Shown: one piece after another, positions 33,401 to 45,836 of the stretch
Layout of the letters: every line of letters starts with the position of its first letter
Position numbering within the stretch: the stretch's first letter is position 1
Position numbers and translations under genes: made by a program
Notes under the pieces: model-generated
What the model was told of the DNA's origin: nothing
What the model saw: the letters and a program-made list of their open reading frames with translations, nothing else
The model's database searches: none
Assembly: GCA_029168955.1 (NCBI GenBank)
Contig: JAPDOI010001158.1
Location: forward strand, 152,110 to 216,109
DNA from: Aplectana chamaeleonis
Lineage: Eukaryota > Nematoda > Chromadorea > Rhabditida > Cosmocercidae
Length of the DNA: 64,000 nt
Reading direction: 5' to 3'

Positions 33401-34888
33401 TGGTCGCGGGAACATAGCAGAGGCCCGGCGGTAATCAGTGGACATAATCATGTAACTACGGGAGCTTACCGGGAGGGTTCAAAGTCTGCCCGGCGCATAC
33501 ATCGGTTGGCTCCTGTAATTTCACGACTACGGACGGCCACAGCTGGCTCGCCGGGCTAGTCGCGCCCCGATGTGGATACTCCGATAGAAATGGAGAGGTT
33601 GTGAGGTGTTCCTGATGTCGGTCGGATCGCATGCAGTACTAGAGCAATGTTTCTATGCTAGGCTGAGCTCACAAGGGAAGTATGCAAATCGTATGCCGGA
33701 TCTGCAAAACGAATAGTATTGCTAGTATCTCTTGGGCATATACAGTAAAACTGCGCAGTACCCCGTCAGGTTCAGAGAAGTTATAAGCCCAAAACGGTCG
33801 ATTTTTGCGACTTTTGTACCTTTCAAAACGCGCATCAGTCTCTGAGAAAGCCGGAAACAGTAGTGGTGTTCAGCGCCAAAAACTACCACCTCGTGCGGAG
33901 TTCGGAATGAAGCCCATTTTTCAAACTTTGCGCAGACTGCTAGCGTTTTGGACTTATACGGATCTTCTGTTGGGCGGTATCTACTATTTATATCAACTAG
34001 GGGTTCTGGAAGCGCTTCAGAAAAATATTCCAGATTTGACTTAAAAATCTCCCAGAGTGGTTTCCGGGGTCACGAATCTGAGGTTTGTGTGTCGATTTTT
34101 CTAAGTTTTCGGCCTAACTCGCTCGAAGCTTCTCAACCGGGTAAATTTCGAGGGAAAAACTCGACTTTCGAGATTTCCGGATTTCTACGATAGATATGCC
34201 TTAAAATCATTCTCTGAGGGTTATTTGAAATGCTTAGCACGAATTTGGAGTTCGTTTATCAGTTTTTCGCAGATTACGGTAGATTACGGTGGATATACGG
34301 TAGTTTAGTTAAAATCTCAGATTTTACTCAAAATTTGTATACGGGGGTTATTCGGGGTGGAGAATACGAATCTAACGCTAGTTTGTCGATTTTCATATTA
34401 CTAAGGTGGGTTCTTACCCTTAAATGGCAAATTACCTACCGTAACCTACAGTAAACCTCAGAACTTCGACAAAAAGACCGTTTTCAGCACCCTAGGTTAG
34501 CCCTACTTACAAGTTTTCGGCCAAATCCGAGAAAATTGTTCGAAACCCTCTAGCTCGGAGCGGGATACTGCGCATTTTTACTACTGAGCTACAAGAGATA
34601 TTAACGATGCTAGTCGTTTTCGCGGATCGGACATACGCTTTGTATTCTTTCCTTGTCAGGACAATTGCGGTCGTATCGGCGGGTGGGTGTGGTTCAGCCC
34701 GCCATGAGCTCTCGGTCCAACCGGTGTTACTACCTGAGTTTTGATAATCCAATTTCTGAATATCATGAGATTGCGCGCTCTTCGAACACCCAACTTCTTG
34801 GTCGAATTCCCTACAGGGAGAACTTAGTGAAAAGCCCCTACGCCGACATTCCTGCTCACTTGCATGGTGACATGAGTTTGTGGAATCT
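33401..34888. other. no gene; many TACGGTAG-type words
   Basis: Includes GATTACGGTAGATTACGGTG near 34274. Related ACGGTAG / CTACCGT words are scattered across the window. No gene was found. Confidence 0.4.
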
Positions 34889-35112
34889 GCTCGAATGCGA
34901 AAGTCCGCCCACGCGGTTTGCGAGCGTGTTGATCGACCGTCGCGAAGGCATTTTCCTGACCTGTGAATAGATTATCAGGAGCATCAGATGAGTAGTGAAT
35001 GATATTCCAGTCAGCTGACTTCAGCTGTAAAAAGACTGGTCGGGGAATTGCCTTTGCAATGGTCGCTCGACACGCACGTCGAACGGGTAGGCGGACAATT
35101 CCTTTCGGATCT
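34889..35112. mobile_element. palindromic MITE, GTGTCGAGC family, copy 3
   Basis: GAAAGTCCGCCCACGCGG to CGACCGTCGCGAAGGCA on the left, and GCTCGACACGCACGTCGAAC to GGCGGACAATTCCTTTCGG on the right. Confidence 0.75.
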
Positions 35113-37860
35113 ATGTACCTTACTACGGAGTGACCAGACCTGCCTGCCAGAACTACGCATGAGGCCATGTTTTTCTGATCGACCCCCTTCCGGGCTTTTG
35201 TGAAAACTCCATTTTAGCTGAACGATAAGGTATTAAAAAAGTTAATTTATATAAAAAAAAATCAAAAAAAAATTTTTGTTCTCTTATGGTGGTTATTTGA
35301 GGCGCTGAACACGACTATGGGACACTTTTTCGATATATCGGTAGACTGATACTCTGGAAGCAACGATAGGATTTTTATGACTATTAGAGAGGTGGTCGAT
35401 TAGAATTGCCTGGTTTCATAGGTAGTTCTGGCTCAGGTCTGGCCATTCCCTTGTTAGATGCTTGACAATTTTGCAGTCTTCGCAAGCTTTTCAATTCAAA
35501 CATATGCATGCAACTGTTTCTGAGGGAGTTGTCAGAACGTCATTCAATTTTTTTCGCCCAAGCGAACTTTTCCACTTTGACTGTCATTTTTCACCCGTCA
35601 AAACGCGCAGCGCAGTTCTCTCTCTCTCTAGGGTCAAAAGTGGCTCCATTCTGTTGAAACCTGCCATTTTTCGCTGACAAATGACGTGCACAAATGTAGA
35701 GTGGGTCGGTTTTTGTTCTCCTCATTCTGAAGGCCATCCAGCCGTCCGTTCACTCAAAAGTGATAGTTTTCTCTCATCCTTGTCGACATTTCAGAAATTC
35801 GCCCAGCTCTCTATGGGAATTGGTTGGGTTCGTCTCACGTCTGATGGAGAACAATTCGTTTTTGCATTTCTATGACGCACTGAAGGTCATCCTTCATATC
35901 AACTTCTTCAGATGATTCTGCTCAACTGAGAGAAATTCATCTTCTCATGGACAAGACTATTTTTATGTAACTGGCGCGAATTCTTCTCAAAGGCAATCTT
36001 TCACTTGCAGAGAAAGTCATTTTTCTTGGTTCGGAGTTATTCTGATTCTGTTGAAAATGGCCCATCTTTTGGGATTTCAATCTCGTCGATTCTTAGACTT
36101 GCAGCCATGTACCACAGCGGCGAAAGTTTTTGAGAAATCCTCCACCACCAGTGTGGCACGTTTATGTACATAAGCAAAAAAACGTATATTTTGAGAAAAA
36201 AATGTCTCTAAATCTCACAGCCTAATTCCATAGTTTTTGAAAATTTTATGATCCACAACTTTGAAATTTTATCAAAAATCGAATTTTCCTGCGAACTCTT
36301 ACTAATTCTCCTTTCCTATTTTTATGATATTTAGCAAGCTTTACAAGCAGCGGAGGGAAAGTTGTGATTTTTAGAAATCAAAATCAATCAAAAATCGAAA
36401 CGACATCCAGTATTTCAGAAATCGGAATTCGGAAACCGTGACAAGTTTCAGAGTTCGGAAATTGGAAACGGAAGTATGAGGCCAAATAACCTGTGGAAAT
36501 CGGGAAACGAAATTCTACTCATCCTCGGTGCAAACCACGGATTAGCAAACTCGCGGTTCCCGATGGTTTTTGGCCTTTCGACTTCCAATTCCAAAAATAG
36601 CCTAAAAATTCGGAAAAAAATCGGAAATATTCACTAGATTAGAATTTGTAACACTTCTCCTTGCCAAATCTTTAGGGAAATGTTTCGCGCACTAAATTTG
36701 ATTTCGAGGTCCATCTTCACTTTTCAGAAAGCCGGGGTTGATTATATTTACATGAAAATTATTTAATGAAGAAGGATAAGCCCAAGTTTCTTGGTAGGCA
36801 CAGCCGCCAAGGTAGAGTTAAGAATTCGCTGAAAGAAGTTTTGGTTTGCTAATTCCGTTTTTTGATTGTTTTTGGCGTTTCGATTTCCGAAATTCAGAAA
36901 AAAAGTTTTCGCTCATCCTACATGTAAACATGTGGAGAATATTGGTTTTCCACTGCATCTGCGCTAACTAAACACCTAATTCGGCTAGCGATTATAGAAC
37001 TTGAATGAGTATAAAGGAACACGGTGCATATCATCTGCTTCGGACTAAAATTTGTTTCCGTTTAGCGCGTGCGTCTGCGCGCGTATGCTGGGTCTCATTT
37101 TCTCTCACGCTTTCTCGCTGCCTCTCCCCTCGCCCCGTACAAGCGCGCGGAGGAACAGAGGGAATTTGGCTTCGAAATAGAGGATATGCGCTTTGCAACA
37201 TTTTTTTCGCGTTTTTTTTTTCAAATTTATTGAAAAAAAAAAAGAAAATATTGACTTGTCTAAGTTTTCAAATCAGTTTTTCTTTGAAAAAAAAGTGTTT
37301 TTGAGTTTTCGTATTTAAACTCATACAAAAATTCAAGATTTATTGAATTTCATACAAAAACATTTATGAAATAATTTCCGAAAAATCTGACTAATTTCCA
37401 GTTTTATATCGAGTATTCGAACATAACATAAGTCGCTTTTACCAATTTCCCGAGCCCACATTCATTCGATTTAGGAATATTGCCCTTGGGATCATATCCT
37501 ATATTAGCCCAAATAATTCGAATATTTGACCGTTTGAAATTCTTCATTCGAGAGTTTGCATTTAAGTCCTATTCGAATGACTGATTTTTCCTTGAATTTG
37601 AATCATCCCTTTTTGAGTGTTCGGTGCATTCTTGAATTTGAGTTATTAGATTTTTTCAATATTGAGCTCACCCGTGATTGCAATGGTTTTTTCCTGTTTT
37701 TTTTAATATTTGAGCATTTTCAAGTCATGACTTCCCAATATCAGGCAGACGAAAAAAATGTTCAAATGTGTTTGTGTGCTATCCAAAATTCATCACAATG
37801 TTAATATATTTGTCAAAAATCATTAGTTAAGTATTCATAAAAATATTCGAATATTCGTAG
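35113..37860. other. no gene; two dispersed repeats
   Basis: Holds the partner of the 20545 repeat (36545-36915) and a copy of the CT/GCGC-rich repeat (37045-37190). The remaining AT-rich sequence has no supported feature. Confidence 0.45.
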
Positions 37861-37861
37861 T

Positions 37862-37980
37862 CCGGGATCATACCTCCAGCGACCAGCGATGCGACGCAGT
37901 GTTTACCATAGATATCGACAGAAAATCGATTTGATCTATATGCATTTTCGCTATCGCTGGTGGCGGAAAATATGATCCTC
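37862..37980. mobile_element. short MITE, GGATCATAC termini
   Basis: GGATCATACCTCCAGCGACC at the left and TATGATCC preceded by CGCTGGTGGCGG at the right. The near relative at 39472-39592 shares the layout. Confidence 0.65.
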
Positions 37981-38083
37981 TATCTATAAAGTCAGATAGA
38001 AATAAGGTTTCCGATTTGAAACAGTATATTTATGTCATTCAAATGTCGAATCACTCGAACATGTGTTGGCTATTCGGGTACGT

Positions 38084-38228
38084 ATCTTCGGTGTGGATCC
38101 GGAAGAGACTTTGCGTTCACTGTTGAAGGTTGGCGCAAACTCGGTGCGCCTACGTTATAGCATGTGGCACCGAGTTTGCGCCAACCTCCGATGGGGAACG
38201 CAAGGTCTCTTCCGGATTCACGCCGATG
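38084..38228. mobile_element. palindromic MITE, GCGCAAACTCGGTGC family, copy 2
   Basis: Arms 38085-38149 and 38166-38228 pair with few mismatches (AGAGACTTTGCGTTC, GTTGGCGCAAACTCGGTGC). The loop is under 20 bp, so a transcript would be a near-perfect hairpin. Confidence 0.8.
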
Positions 38229-39237
38229 TTATGTATTCGGATTCGAAAATCTCAAAATCGCACCTTTCGAATACTATTCTATATTCGTACCGCGAAAAAT
38301 CGTGTCATTCGAATATTATTCGATATTCGAACCTCAAAAGAAGTGATCGTTCGAATGTATTCGATATTCGGTCTTTTGTCTAGAGCGTTATTATATGTAG
38401 TAAGCATCGCATTCAACATAACATACTTTCTCGCATGAACATTTTTTACTCTCGTAGGCAGCACTAATTTGCCACTGGCACCACATCGCAGCATTACTCG
38501 TGGGAATTGAGGATGTCCACTGGACATTCGACTTCTCGCCTGCTGTTATAACTGACTCGGAATCCATCTTTATCCGCCCCTCATCCCACCCACTGAAAGT
38601 AGTCATAACCCTCACCCTTCTCATGTGGCTTAGCCGAGGATTTCCCCACTCAATTGGAAACCCCAACATTGCTCCTCACAAATCATGTACGCTATCGTAG
38701 GTGTTCTGTATCGTAAAAGCTGCCTTCAAATGACATATCATCGATCAACTTCAGAACTTGCGGAGCTTCTTAGGCTACACTCGGCCCCGAGCCGCCTGGT
38801 AGTCCGGCTCGTTCTCCAAATCTGCGGGTCGGCTTATGTTGCTGTTCAGGCTTCTCCAGTTCACCCGAGAAGCAACAGCATTGGCCCGAAGGTGGGGAGA
38901 CCGGCCTGTCAGGCGGCTCCGATTCCTGCTCGGTTCGGCTCGGGCTGAGAATTGCCTGAGTATTCCAGAACAATCAAAATAAACATCAAAGTTGGAAAAG
39001 GTGAAAAGATGTTTAACGATGCGGTATCTCATATACCCTAGTGGGAGCAGGAATGATCGAGATTTTTTTTTCGAATTTTCGGAAATCGAAATTCGGAAAA
39101 CGTTGTGAACGTTCTAATTTCGGAAATCGGAACGCCAAAAACCATTTGGGAATCAGAAAAAAATCTGATAATTTGAAATATGTTTACCCTGAAAGAATCT
39201 AGTCACCCCTGGTGACTGTACCTAAGCTATTTAAAGT
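38229..39237. other. no gene recognised
   Basis: TTCGAATAT-rich sequence, then a GC-rich patch near 38770-38950 with diverged inverted words. No domain. Confidence 0.35.
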
Positions 39238-39592
39238 CGTTCCATTGAGAGTGTCCGCTCACGCGGTCAGCGTGCGTGTCAGGCGTTGTTGCAAAGACAT
39301 TTTCCAAAGTTGTGATTCGATTAGTAGAAATGTCAAACGGTTAGTGAATGATATCCCAGTCATCTAATAGCCTTGGAGGAGTTAGTCCGAAAAAATGCCT
39401 TCGCGACGCTCGCTCGACACGCACGCCCACCGCGCGGGCAGACAATCTGATTCGAACAGACCATAGGCCGGGGTCATACTTCTAGCGATGAGCGACGCGA
39501 CGCCATTTTTACCATCAATATTGACCGAAGCTCCATATGCCTGACACGCACTCTCGCTGTCGCTTGTCGCGGTAAGTATGATCCCGGTCTTA
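39238..39592. mobile_element. two adjacent MITEs
   Basis: 39238-39462 is copy 4 of the GTGTCGAGC palindrome (GTCCGCTCACGCGGTCAGCG to CGCGCGGGCAGAC). Directly beside it, 39472-39592 is the GGTCATACTTCTAGCGA element, ending TAAGTATGATCCCGG. Confidence 0.7.
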
Positions 39593-40052
39593 CTGCCAAT
39601 CTGCTTAAATTTCGGTACTGATTTAGATCTATTGCTATGGAGATTCTTTGTAGTTTTCTTTTGCACTGGATTTTAGGTGTGTTTTTAATAAATATAGTTT
39701 CTCTCGATATGTGGATATCATCTGTTGCTCTTTCAAAAATCAAAAAAAAACTTCAGATTCAGGTTCAGCTTTGGAGAACATCTCGAAGGTTTGGCAGGCT
39801 ACATTGTTTAACCTCCTTAAATTGTCAACTCCTATTTATCTTCGATTTTTTCCTTCGTTTTCTGGGGCATGTTTAGCGAATCGGAAGGCCAAAAATGGGA
39901 AATCGGAATTCCGCTCATCCCTGATTGGGAGCAGGTATTAGCGAAATTCTGCGTTCAGAGCCGCTCCGCGCGTTTTCTTCCTTTTGCGTTCCGTTTTCCG
40001 AAAACCGCACAAATCCCTCCAGAGCGCGGAAATCTCGTGCTTATTGGTACTG
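39593..40052. other. no gene recognised
   Basis: No supported feature. Contains one fragment with GGGAGCAGG.ATTAGCG wording. Confidence 0.35.
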
Positions 40053-40322
40053 TGCTTCTCTGGGCCGAATTCCGGGCCGCAATTGCGTCTCGACACGCTT
40101 TGCAGCCGCACGCGCTCGAGGTCGAGTTTCCAGCGCCAAAGGCAACTCGATGTGGCTTTTTCATACAGTCTTCTCCAATTGTTTTTAGTTTCCATTTTCA
40201 AAACCCACCTAGAGTAAACAGATCGGCGGCTGCGGCGCTGGAGACTCTTCCGACTCGGAGGCGCGCGGCCGCAAAGCGTGTCGAGGTGCAATTGCGGACC
40301 TGAATTTGGCCCAGAGAAGTAC
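40053..40322. mobile_element. MITE, TGCTTCTCTGGGCC family, copy 2
   Basis: Same arms as the copy at 30299 (CTTTGCAGCCGCACGCGCTC left; GCGCGGCCGCAAAGCGTG right). The centre includes TTTTTCATACAGTCTTCTCC. Confidence 0.85.
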
Positions 40323-41315
40323 AATATAGGAGTGGCCTATAGACAAATTCGAAAATTTCCGCATTTATCGTTCCGAAAGCCGTATTTCCTCGCATTTTAT
40401 GGCGTTTCGCACCCGATTTCCGGAACCCGAGATAAGAAAAATTGTGTCCACAGCTAAAAACCGATCTCGGAATTTTAGTAGTTTTGTTCCGCTTACTCTG
40501 AGAGCCGGCGCTAGAGCCTTTGAAAGCTATGTACAAAAGTAGACTTTGATTCGAATCGAGTAACTATACGAGTAATGATGGAATAGTTCTATTATTTGAA
40601 TAAGAGATTTTACCTGGTTAATGTGATTTTTCGCCGAATTCGGGCCGGTTCTGAGTTTATTTCTTCTGGGACAAACGACTATTCTAGCAGATTTTGCATC
40701 TTTTTTTTTTGAAGCTTTCACCAGTGATGCTGCGCCCTTCTAATCCGCCAATTCAAGGCCTTGAGTCAGCATCTATTCTCGCCCTCCACAGGCGTTTTTA
40801 TTTTAGACCAGTCTGAAATGTCGGGTCGCGAAAGCCATCTGTCTCGAGAATGAAAAGCGCCTCTCCACAGCTGAGGAATGTCCTTTGATGTCGAAGAAGA
40901 GAAAGTCACGTATAAATCGGTTTTTTTATCGAAGTCCTGAATATATGAGTACTGATTAGGTCAAACTCAATAGATATCATCACCTTGTGTCTCTAATATT
41001 CCTGAATATCTCTGATATTTGTTGTGTCATTAAACTAATTAAATTCGTCTGCTGAGAATACCGCGCTCCCATTGTGATACTCGCGCTCCAATCGTAACCG
41101 CGGGAGTTCGCACTGATTCGAAAGTTCTTTTTTTTCGTCCGGCTGTCAGTCTTTTTTCCGCTGGTTTTGTTTTCCTCTGCTGCATTTCTCTCGAAGATTT
41201 GAATTTCTTGTCCAGTTTTTTTCTGATTCCCCCAATTTGAACAGTTTATGACTCCTCAGCTGCTTAGATACTCCTTTGACTAAAATAACGTTTTTTTAAA
41301 GTTTGAGGTGTTTTA
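40323..41315. other. no gene recognised
   Basis: AT-rich with short frames only. Confidence 0.35.
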
Positions 41316-42105
41316 GGCCATTGGTATACTTCAGCGACAATCGGTCGCCGGCGACGGACACGGCGACGGAGTCGTCGTCGCCGCATTGAATCCCACGCGC
41401 TTTTGCGTACTGACATTTCCGCACACGCGCATCTGCACAGCAAACAAAAAAAATCGATTATGGTCATGTCATCACAGCCTATGTGGGATTCCGTGATATT
41501 TCCAAATGTTTTCACTTTCTGTCTCAATATGATCATCATTCTAGTCGTTTTGTTTATCCCTGCTTTAAGTTGGTAGTTGGGGAAGCGGAAAATCTAGAAG
41601 TTGTCATAGAAGAGGCAAAACACGTGGTCTTGGGATATAATCCATGCATTCGACAGCCCAGAAAAAATGTATAAATAAAAAGGACAATTTATAATTAATC
41701 GAATGATATAATGACAACACAAAAACACTCAATTGAAAAAACTGCAATTAAACAGCTAAACCGAAACGTACAAAACTATATCGTCTTTTGATGTCACTAT
41801 ATTGCCCATGATATGCCAAAAATCATATGAAACAGCGTGAAATAGATGAATCTGTGGAGTCCAGGGGAGCCAGCGACAGCCCGTCGCTGTGCGCAGCACA
41901 GCGACGGGCTGTCGCTGCGGCGACGGAGTATAACAGGGTTACGTCACTGAAAACTATAACACCCCTCAGCGACCTGTTTCGGCGACGGTCGCACGCAAAC
42001 TGATCCCGCGGCTAACCCTGCCATACCGCCGGTGCTGGTCCCGACACGATGAGTGATAGTTGTCCAAACCTGTCGCTGCAGCGACAGACAGGTATACCAA
42101 TGGCC
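41316..42105. mobile_element. PIF/Harbinger-like MITE with nested hairpin
   Basis: GGCCATTGGTATACTTCAGC begins the element and GGTATACCAATGGCC ends it. TTA lies on both sides, which fits the 3-bp duplications of PIF/Harbinger elements. The interior is rich in GCGAC repeats. At 41871-41917 there is a perfect hairpin with two 22-bp arms and a 3-nt loop. No transposase domain was seen. Confidence 0.7.
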
Positions 42106-42517
42106 TTAGTAGTGACGTTTCAACCCTTTCTTCGTGCGCGTGATTTTTCTTAGGGGTAAGTTTTGCCCTCTTTTCCTAGTCTGAAAAAAAAACTTCCTTA
42201 TACTACTTTCTGAAATTTCCAGTCATTTTCTCCAATTTAAATTCGATTCCGTGTTTTACAGGGCTAAGCTGTATTGGTTTCCTGTTTGCCTGCACAGTCC
42301 TATAAGTACTAGAGTCAGTCTTGAACGTATAATTTTAATATGTTCTCCGTAGCTGCCTATGGGCAAAAAAAACCTATAGAATTACTCCTCATGGAATTGA
42401 TGTCGTTTTTAAAGCTCTGCTAATAGGTCAGGGTGATTTTTAGGGTGCTAGGAAAAACAGGTCTTCCGAAATAGATGAAAAATGGACTCTTTAATGTCTC
42501 GGCATAGTGTCAAAAGT
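42106..42517. other. no gene recognised
   Basis: Nothing supported. Confidence 0.3.
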
Positions 42518-42611
42518 GGGAGCGAGCAATGATGCGGGGTGAGGAGCGCTACGCAGTGCGTACGCGGTCAAACTGCGTAGCGCTCCCCATCCCTCATCAT
42601 TGCTCGCTCGC
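42518..42611. repeat. strong hairpin, arms about 33 bp
   Basis: GCGAGCAATGATGCGGGGTG to GAGCGCTACGCAGT pairs with ACTGCGTAGCGCTC to CCCTCATCATTGCTCGC. Confidence 0.8.
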
Positions 42612-43167
42612 TCGCTCGCACCTTTTCCACTGTGCTGAGGTATTTAGGGTGCGGAACACAACTTTCGGGCCCGTTTGTCGACGTTCTGAGGTTCTCTGTA
42701 CGCCTGGGGCACGGGGCTAGTGCAATGAAGACAAATTCGTGTCAAGCACTTTAAGTCATTTTTATGAAAAGTTTTGATTTAAATCTGAACTAGCATCATG
42801 AAAATCTCAGAATATGCCTTGAACCCCTGGAAATCGACAAAGGAATCACAGATTTATGATGAATTCGCCTGATAATTCCCCATGGGGAAATTTAAGTGAG
42901 ACCTGAAACGTTTCCATCAAATGTTCTCCGAGTCACATGTTTGGTATGAGGTAAACTCTCGGTCAATGAGGGGAGATTGAAAAAAAAACTCCCTCAACTA
43001 AGTTCGCAGTCTTTGTAGGCTGCTCCCGATGGCACATTCGTAATCTACATATAAAAATACCATAAGTGCACTTTCTGTTTCGAGCCGTTTATATTACTGG
43101 AAGGATTTCCCTTGTCAAACGACCCGTAGGACAGTTCTTGGACTGTTTCTCTATCTGGAGTCCATAA
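42612..43167. other. no gene recognised
   Basis: Nothing supported. Confidence 0.3.
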
Positions 43168-44022
43168 GGCGCTATTCGTTCTCCTCAACGCCTGCGCGGC
43201 ACGCGCGGGCATGGCGTTGAAGTATGAATCTCGTGACGCCTCGCACGCGCGTGACGCTCGCTCCGCCATGGAGGCGACGGCCCCAACACCTTTTTCGTCA
43301 TTTTCATAACTAATCCATATCTAGTTTGATTCCGTTCCGCAATAATTAATTCTTGTACTATCCTCTGCTACCATGTTAGTAAACGTGTGTACAGATTTTT
43401 CTTGTTCGGTACAGTTAAGGACCACTTTAATCCGCTTCGCCATAGCGTTGGCGCTGGAGCATACATAGTCTCCGCAAGCGCGCCACGCGCGTGACCCTCG
43501 TGAAAGGCATTCATAGGGGGTCGTTTATACTCCCGCCTCCGAGCGGTGGCGCAGGGCATCTTTGAAAGGGGTCGTTTATACTTCTACCGCAGAGAGGCGC
43601 GGCGAAGTGCAATCCCTGCAATATCTATCGTGCCGCGCCGCGTGATCAATATTAGAGGTCGTTTATACTCCCGCCGCCGAGCGGCGCGGCACGGTCGATA
43701 TTGTAGAATCGCACTTCGACGCGCCGGGCGGTGAAAGTATTAATGACGCCTTAAGGGTCGTTTATACTTCCGCTACGCCGAGCGGCGCCGCGAAGTGCAT
43801 CCCTACAATATCGATCGTGCCGCGCCGCGTGATCAATATTACAGAAATGCACTTCGCCGCGCCGCTCGGCGGCGGAAGTATAAACGACCCTTTACAGAAA
43901 TGCACAGTGCCGCGCCGCTCGGCGGCGGTAGTATAAACGACACCATCCTCCAACGCCTCGCCCGCTCGTGGCGCGCATGCCGCGCTGGCGTTGAGGAGTA
44001 TAGCATAGGAATAGCGCCTAGA
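43168..44022. mobile_element. GC-rich composite element with repeated termini
   Basis: The outer ends are GGCGCTATTCGTTCTCCTCA and its inverse ending GGAATAGCGCC. Inside, GGTCGTTTATACTTCCGCC or a close variant occurs at about 43520, 43566, 43656 and 43757 in one direction and at about 43890 and 43940 in the other, joined by CCGAGCGGCGCGGC palindromes. The pattern suggests repeated insertion of one family into itself or successive foldback duplication. The frames across it are shadows of the GC-rich arms. Confidence 0.65.
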
Positions 44023-44730
44023 TGAGCAGAAAATTGAAGGCATATGCCGCATAGGAATGAGGACTTTGATCAGAGCAAAGAACAGAGTTTCAAAGGGGTG
44101 GCGCCGTCATTCAGAAAGAAATGCATAATATGCAACCAGGAGGGTGAATAGCCGTAATCTTGAGAAGGAGTGAATTTGATCAGGAGGAAAACTGATGGGT
44201 AGGAACCAAAACACAACACTGAACCTAGTTTTATGAGAACTTTTTAGCGAGATAGCCACTCAATCATACTGCAGAGCCCATAGGAGAGTTTAGTGCCAGA
44301 TGCTACTGAAGCATCCCATGCATATGAATGCCTCACTGTTGTAACAAACGCATAACTCTGAGAGTAATTCTTAGCGCAGCGGAAGTAAAAACTCTGCAGA
44401 GATAGGCTTCTCTGACTGATGGAGTAGTTATCATCTGACAAGGGAACTACTTTTAGTCATATTAACCATTCCAAATGAAGCGTACTTTTCTAGACCCTTT
44501 TCTGGACGTACAGTCCGAGGATGCCCTTCCCAGTTGCCTAGACTCACTCTGAAGGAAGTTATGAGCGTTTCTAGAGCTTCGAGAAAAGGTGAGGGTACCC
44601 ATCAGTACCCATATTTTTTCCTCGGATTTTGCACAAAACGTGTGTTTAGGAGCAATCTGGGGTCCGTATATGGAAATTCCGAAGTTTGCGATGGATACCA
44701 TGCCATTTATGGGCAACACCTAAAGTCAAG
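44023..44730. other. no gene recognised
   Basis: Nothing supported. Short frames only. Confidence 0.3.
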
Positions 44731-45235
44731 CAGGGTTGAGAAATTTATCAACGGGAGGGGTCGCGAAATTTTTGGGCCGAAATTGAGGGTTAGGGGGGTC
44801 GCAAAAATTTTGGACAAAAAAAGAAAATTTCTGGAAGTGAAAAAAATAGAAATCACTTTCTATTACAAAAAAATAGATTTTTTTTTTCTGCAACAAGTGT
44901 CAAAAATTTCGGTGCAAAACTAGTTGGGGGGGCACTCAGAATTCAAATGAGAATTGAATGATTTTTCTTTCAGAAATCGATTTAATTTCATGTAATTTCT
45001 AGGAAATATGAGTGATAACGTTATCACATATCTAATAACGAATGAAATTTTTATTCTCATGGATGAATCCCTTCATGTTTATGGGCAAATCTTGAGTGTC
45101 CCCCCCTCAACTAGTTTTGCACCAAAATTTCATCTCAGGGATCGCAAAAATGTTGGATTTTCGAAAAAATTGATTGTTGAGAGGGGTCGCTCCGATTTCG
45201 AAAAATTACACAACTCCCGGCTTCACCTTGCACTT
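44731..45235. mobile_element. diverged hAT-like MITE with inner G-tract palindrome
   Basis: Starts CAGGGTTGAG and continues with the GGGGTCGC / GACCCC wording of the family, but its right terminus is not recognisable. Inside, GGTGCAAAACTAGTTGGGGG near 44909 returns inverted ending at about 45123. Single ends of that inner element also appear near 48300 and 51860. Confidence 0.5.
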
Positions 45236-45578
45236 ACATTAACAGTTTGAAAATCGACAAATAGACATCGAATTCGTAGTCAGCACCCCGAATAACCCCC
45301 GCAAAGATACTTTGACCAAAAAATCTGAGACTTTGACCAAATTACCATATATTCACCGTAATCTCCTGTAAGCTGTCAAAAATCGATAAGCTGACTTCAG
45401 ATTCGTGTTGAGCGCTCCAAATAGCCTCCAGGGAAACAATTCGAGCCACATATTTAGTAGCAGTCTGGAAATCGTTTAAAGTCGCGTTTTGTCCTTAAAT
45501 TCCCCGATTTGAAGCTCCAAACGAATTTAGTCGAAAAATTTTGAAAATTGCCAAATTAACTTCAGCTCCGAGTCCAGC
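45236..45578. other. no gene recognised
   Basis: Diverged intergenic repeat wording only (AATCGACAAATAGACATCG). Confidence 0.3.
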
Positions 45579-45836
45579 ACTCCAAACAGGGTTGAGCAGG
45601 CCGTTGCGACCGGTGACCAAAAATTTACGACCCCACCCTTGGTGACCAAAATTTTTACGAACTCCCCCCCCTAGAATGGACGAATGGCCACCTTTCGAGT
45701 GGTTTGGAGATAAACCCCATTTTTTCCAAAATTTTACGAACCCCCTCAAAATTGTCATTTTTTTCATAAAATTGTTCCAAATTTTAACGACCCCTCGTTG
45801 CGACGGGTCGCGAGCCTGCCCAACCCTGACTCCAAA
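45579..45836. mobile_element. hAT-like MITE, perfect 8-bp target duplication
   Basis: The element spans 45587-45828 (242 bp), from CAGGGTTGAGCAGGCCGTTG to GCCTGCCCAACCCTG. ACTCCAAA flanks it on both sides (45579-45586 and 45829-45836). The 8-bp duplication and CAG.G ends are typical of hAT transposons. It is non-coding, with poly-C/ACGACCCC motifs inside. Confidence 0.85.

Noticed and set aside
43045..44052. Several 60-96 codon frames rich in Arg and Ala
   Set aside because: They are translations of GC-rich inverted repeat arms and occur on both strands.
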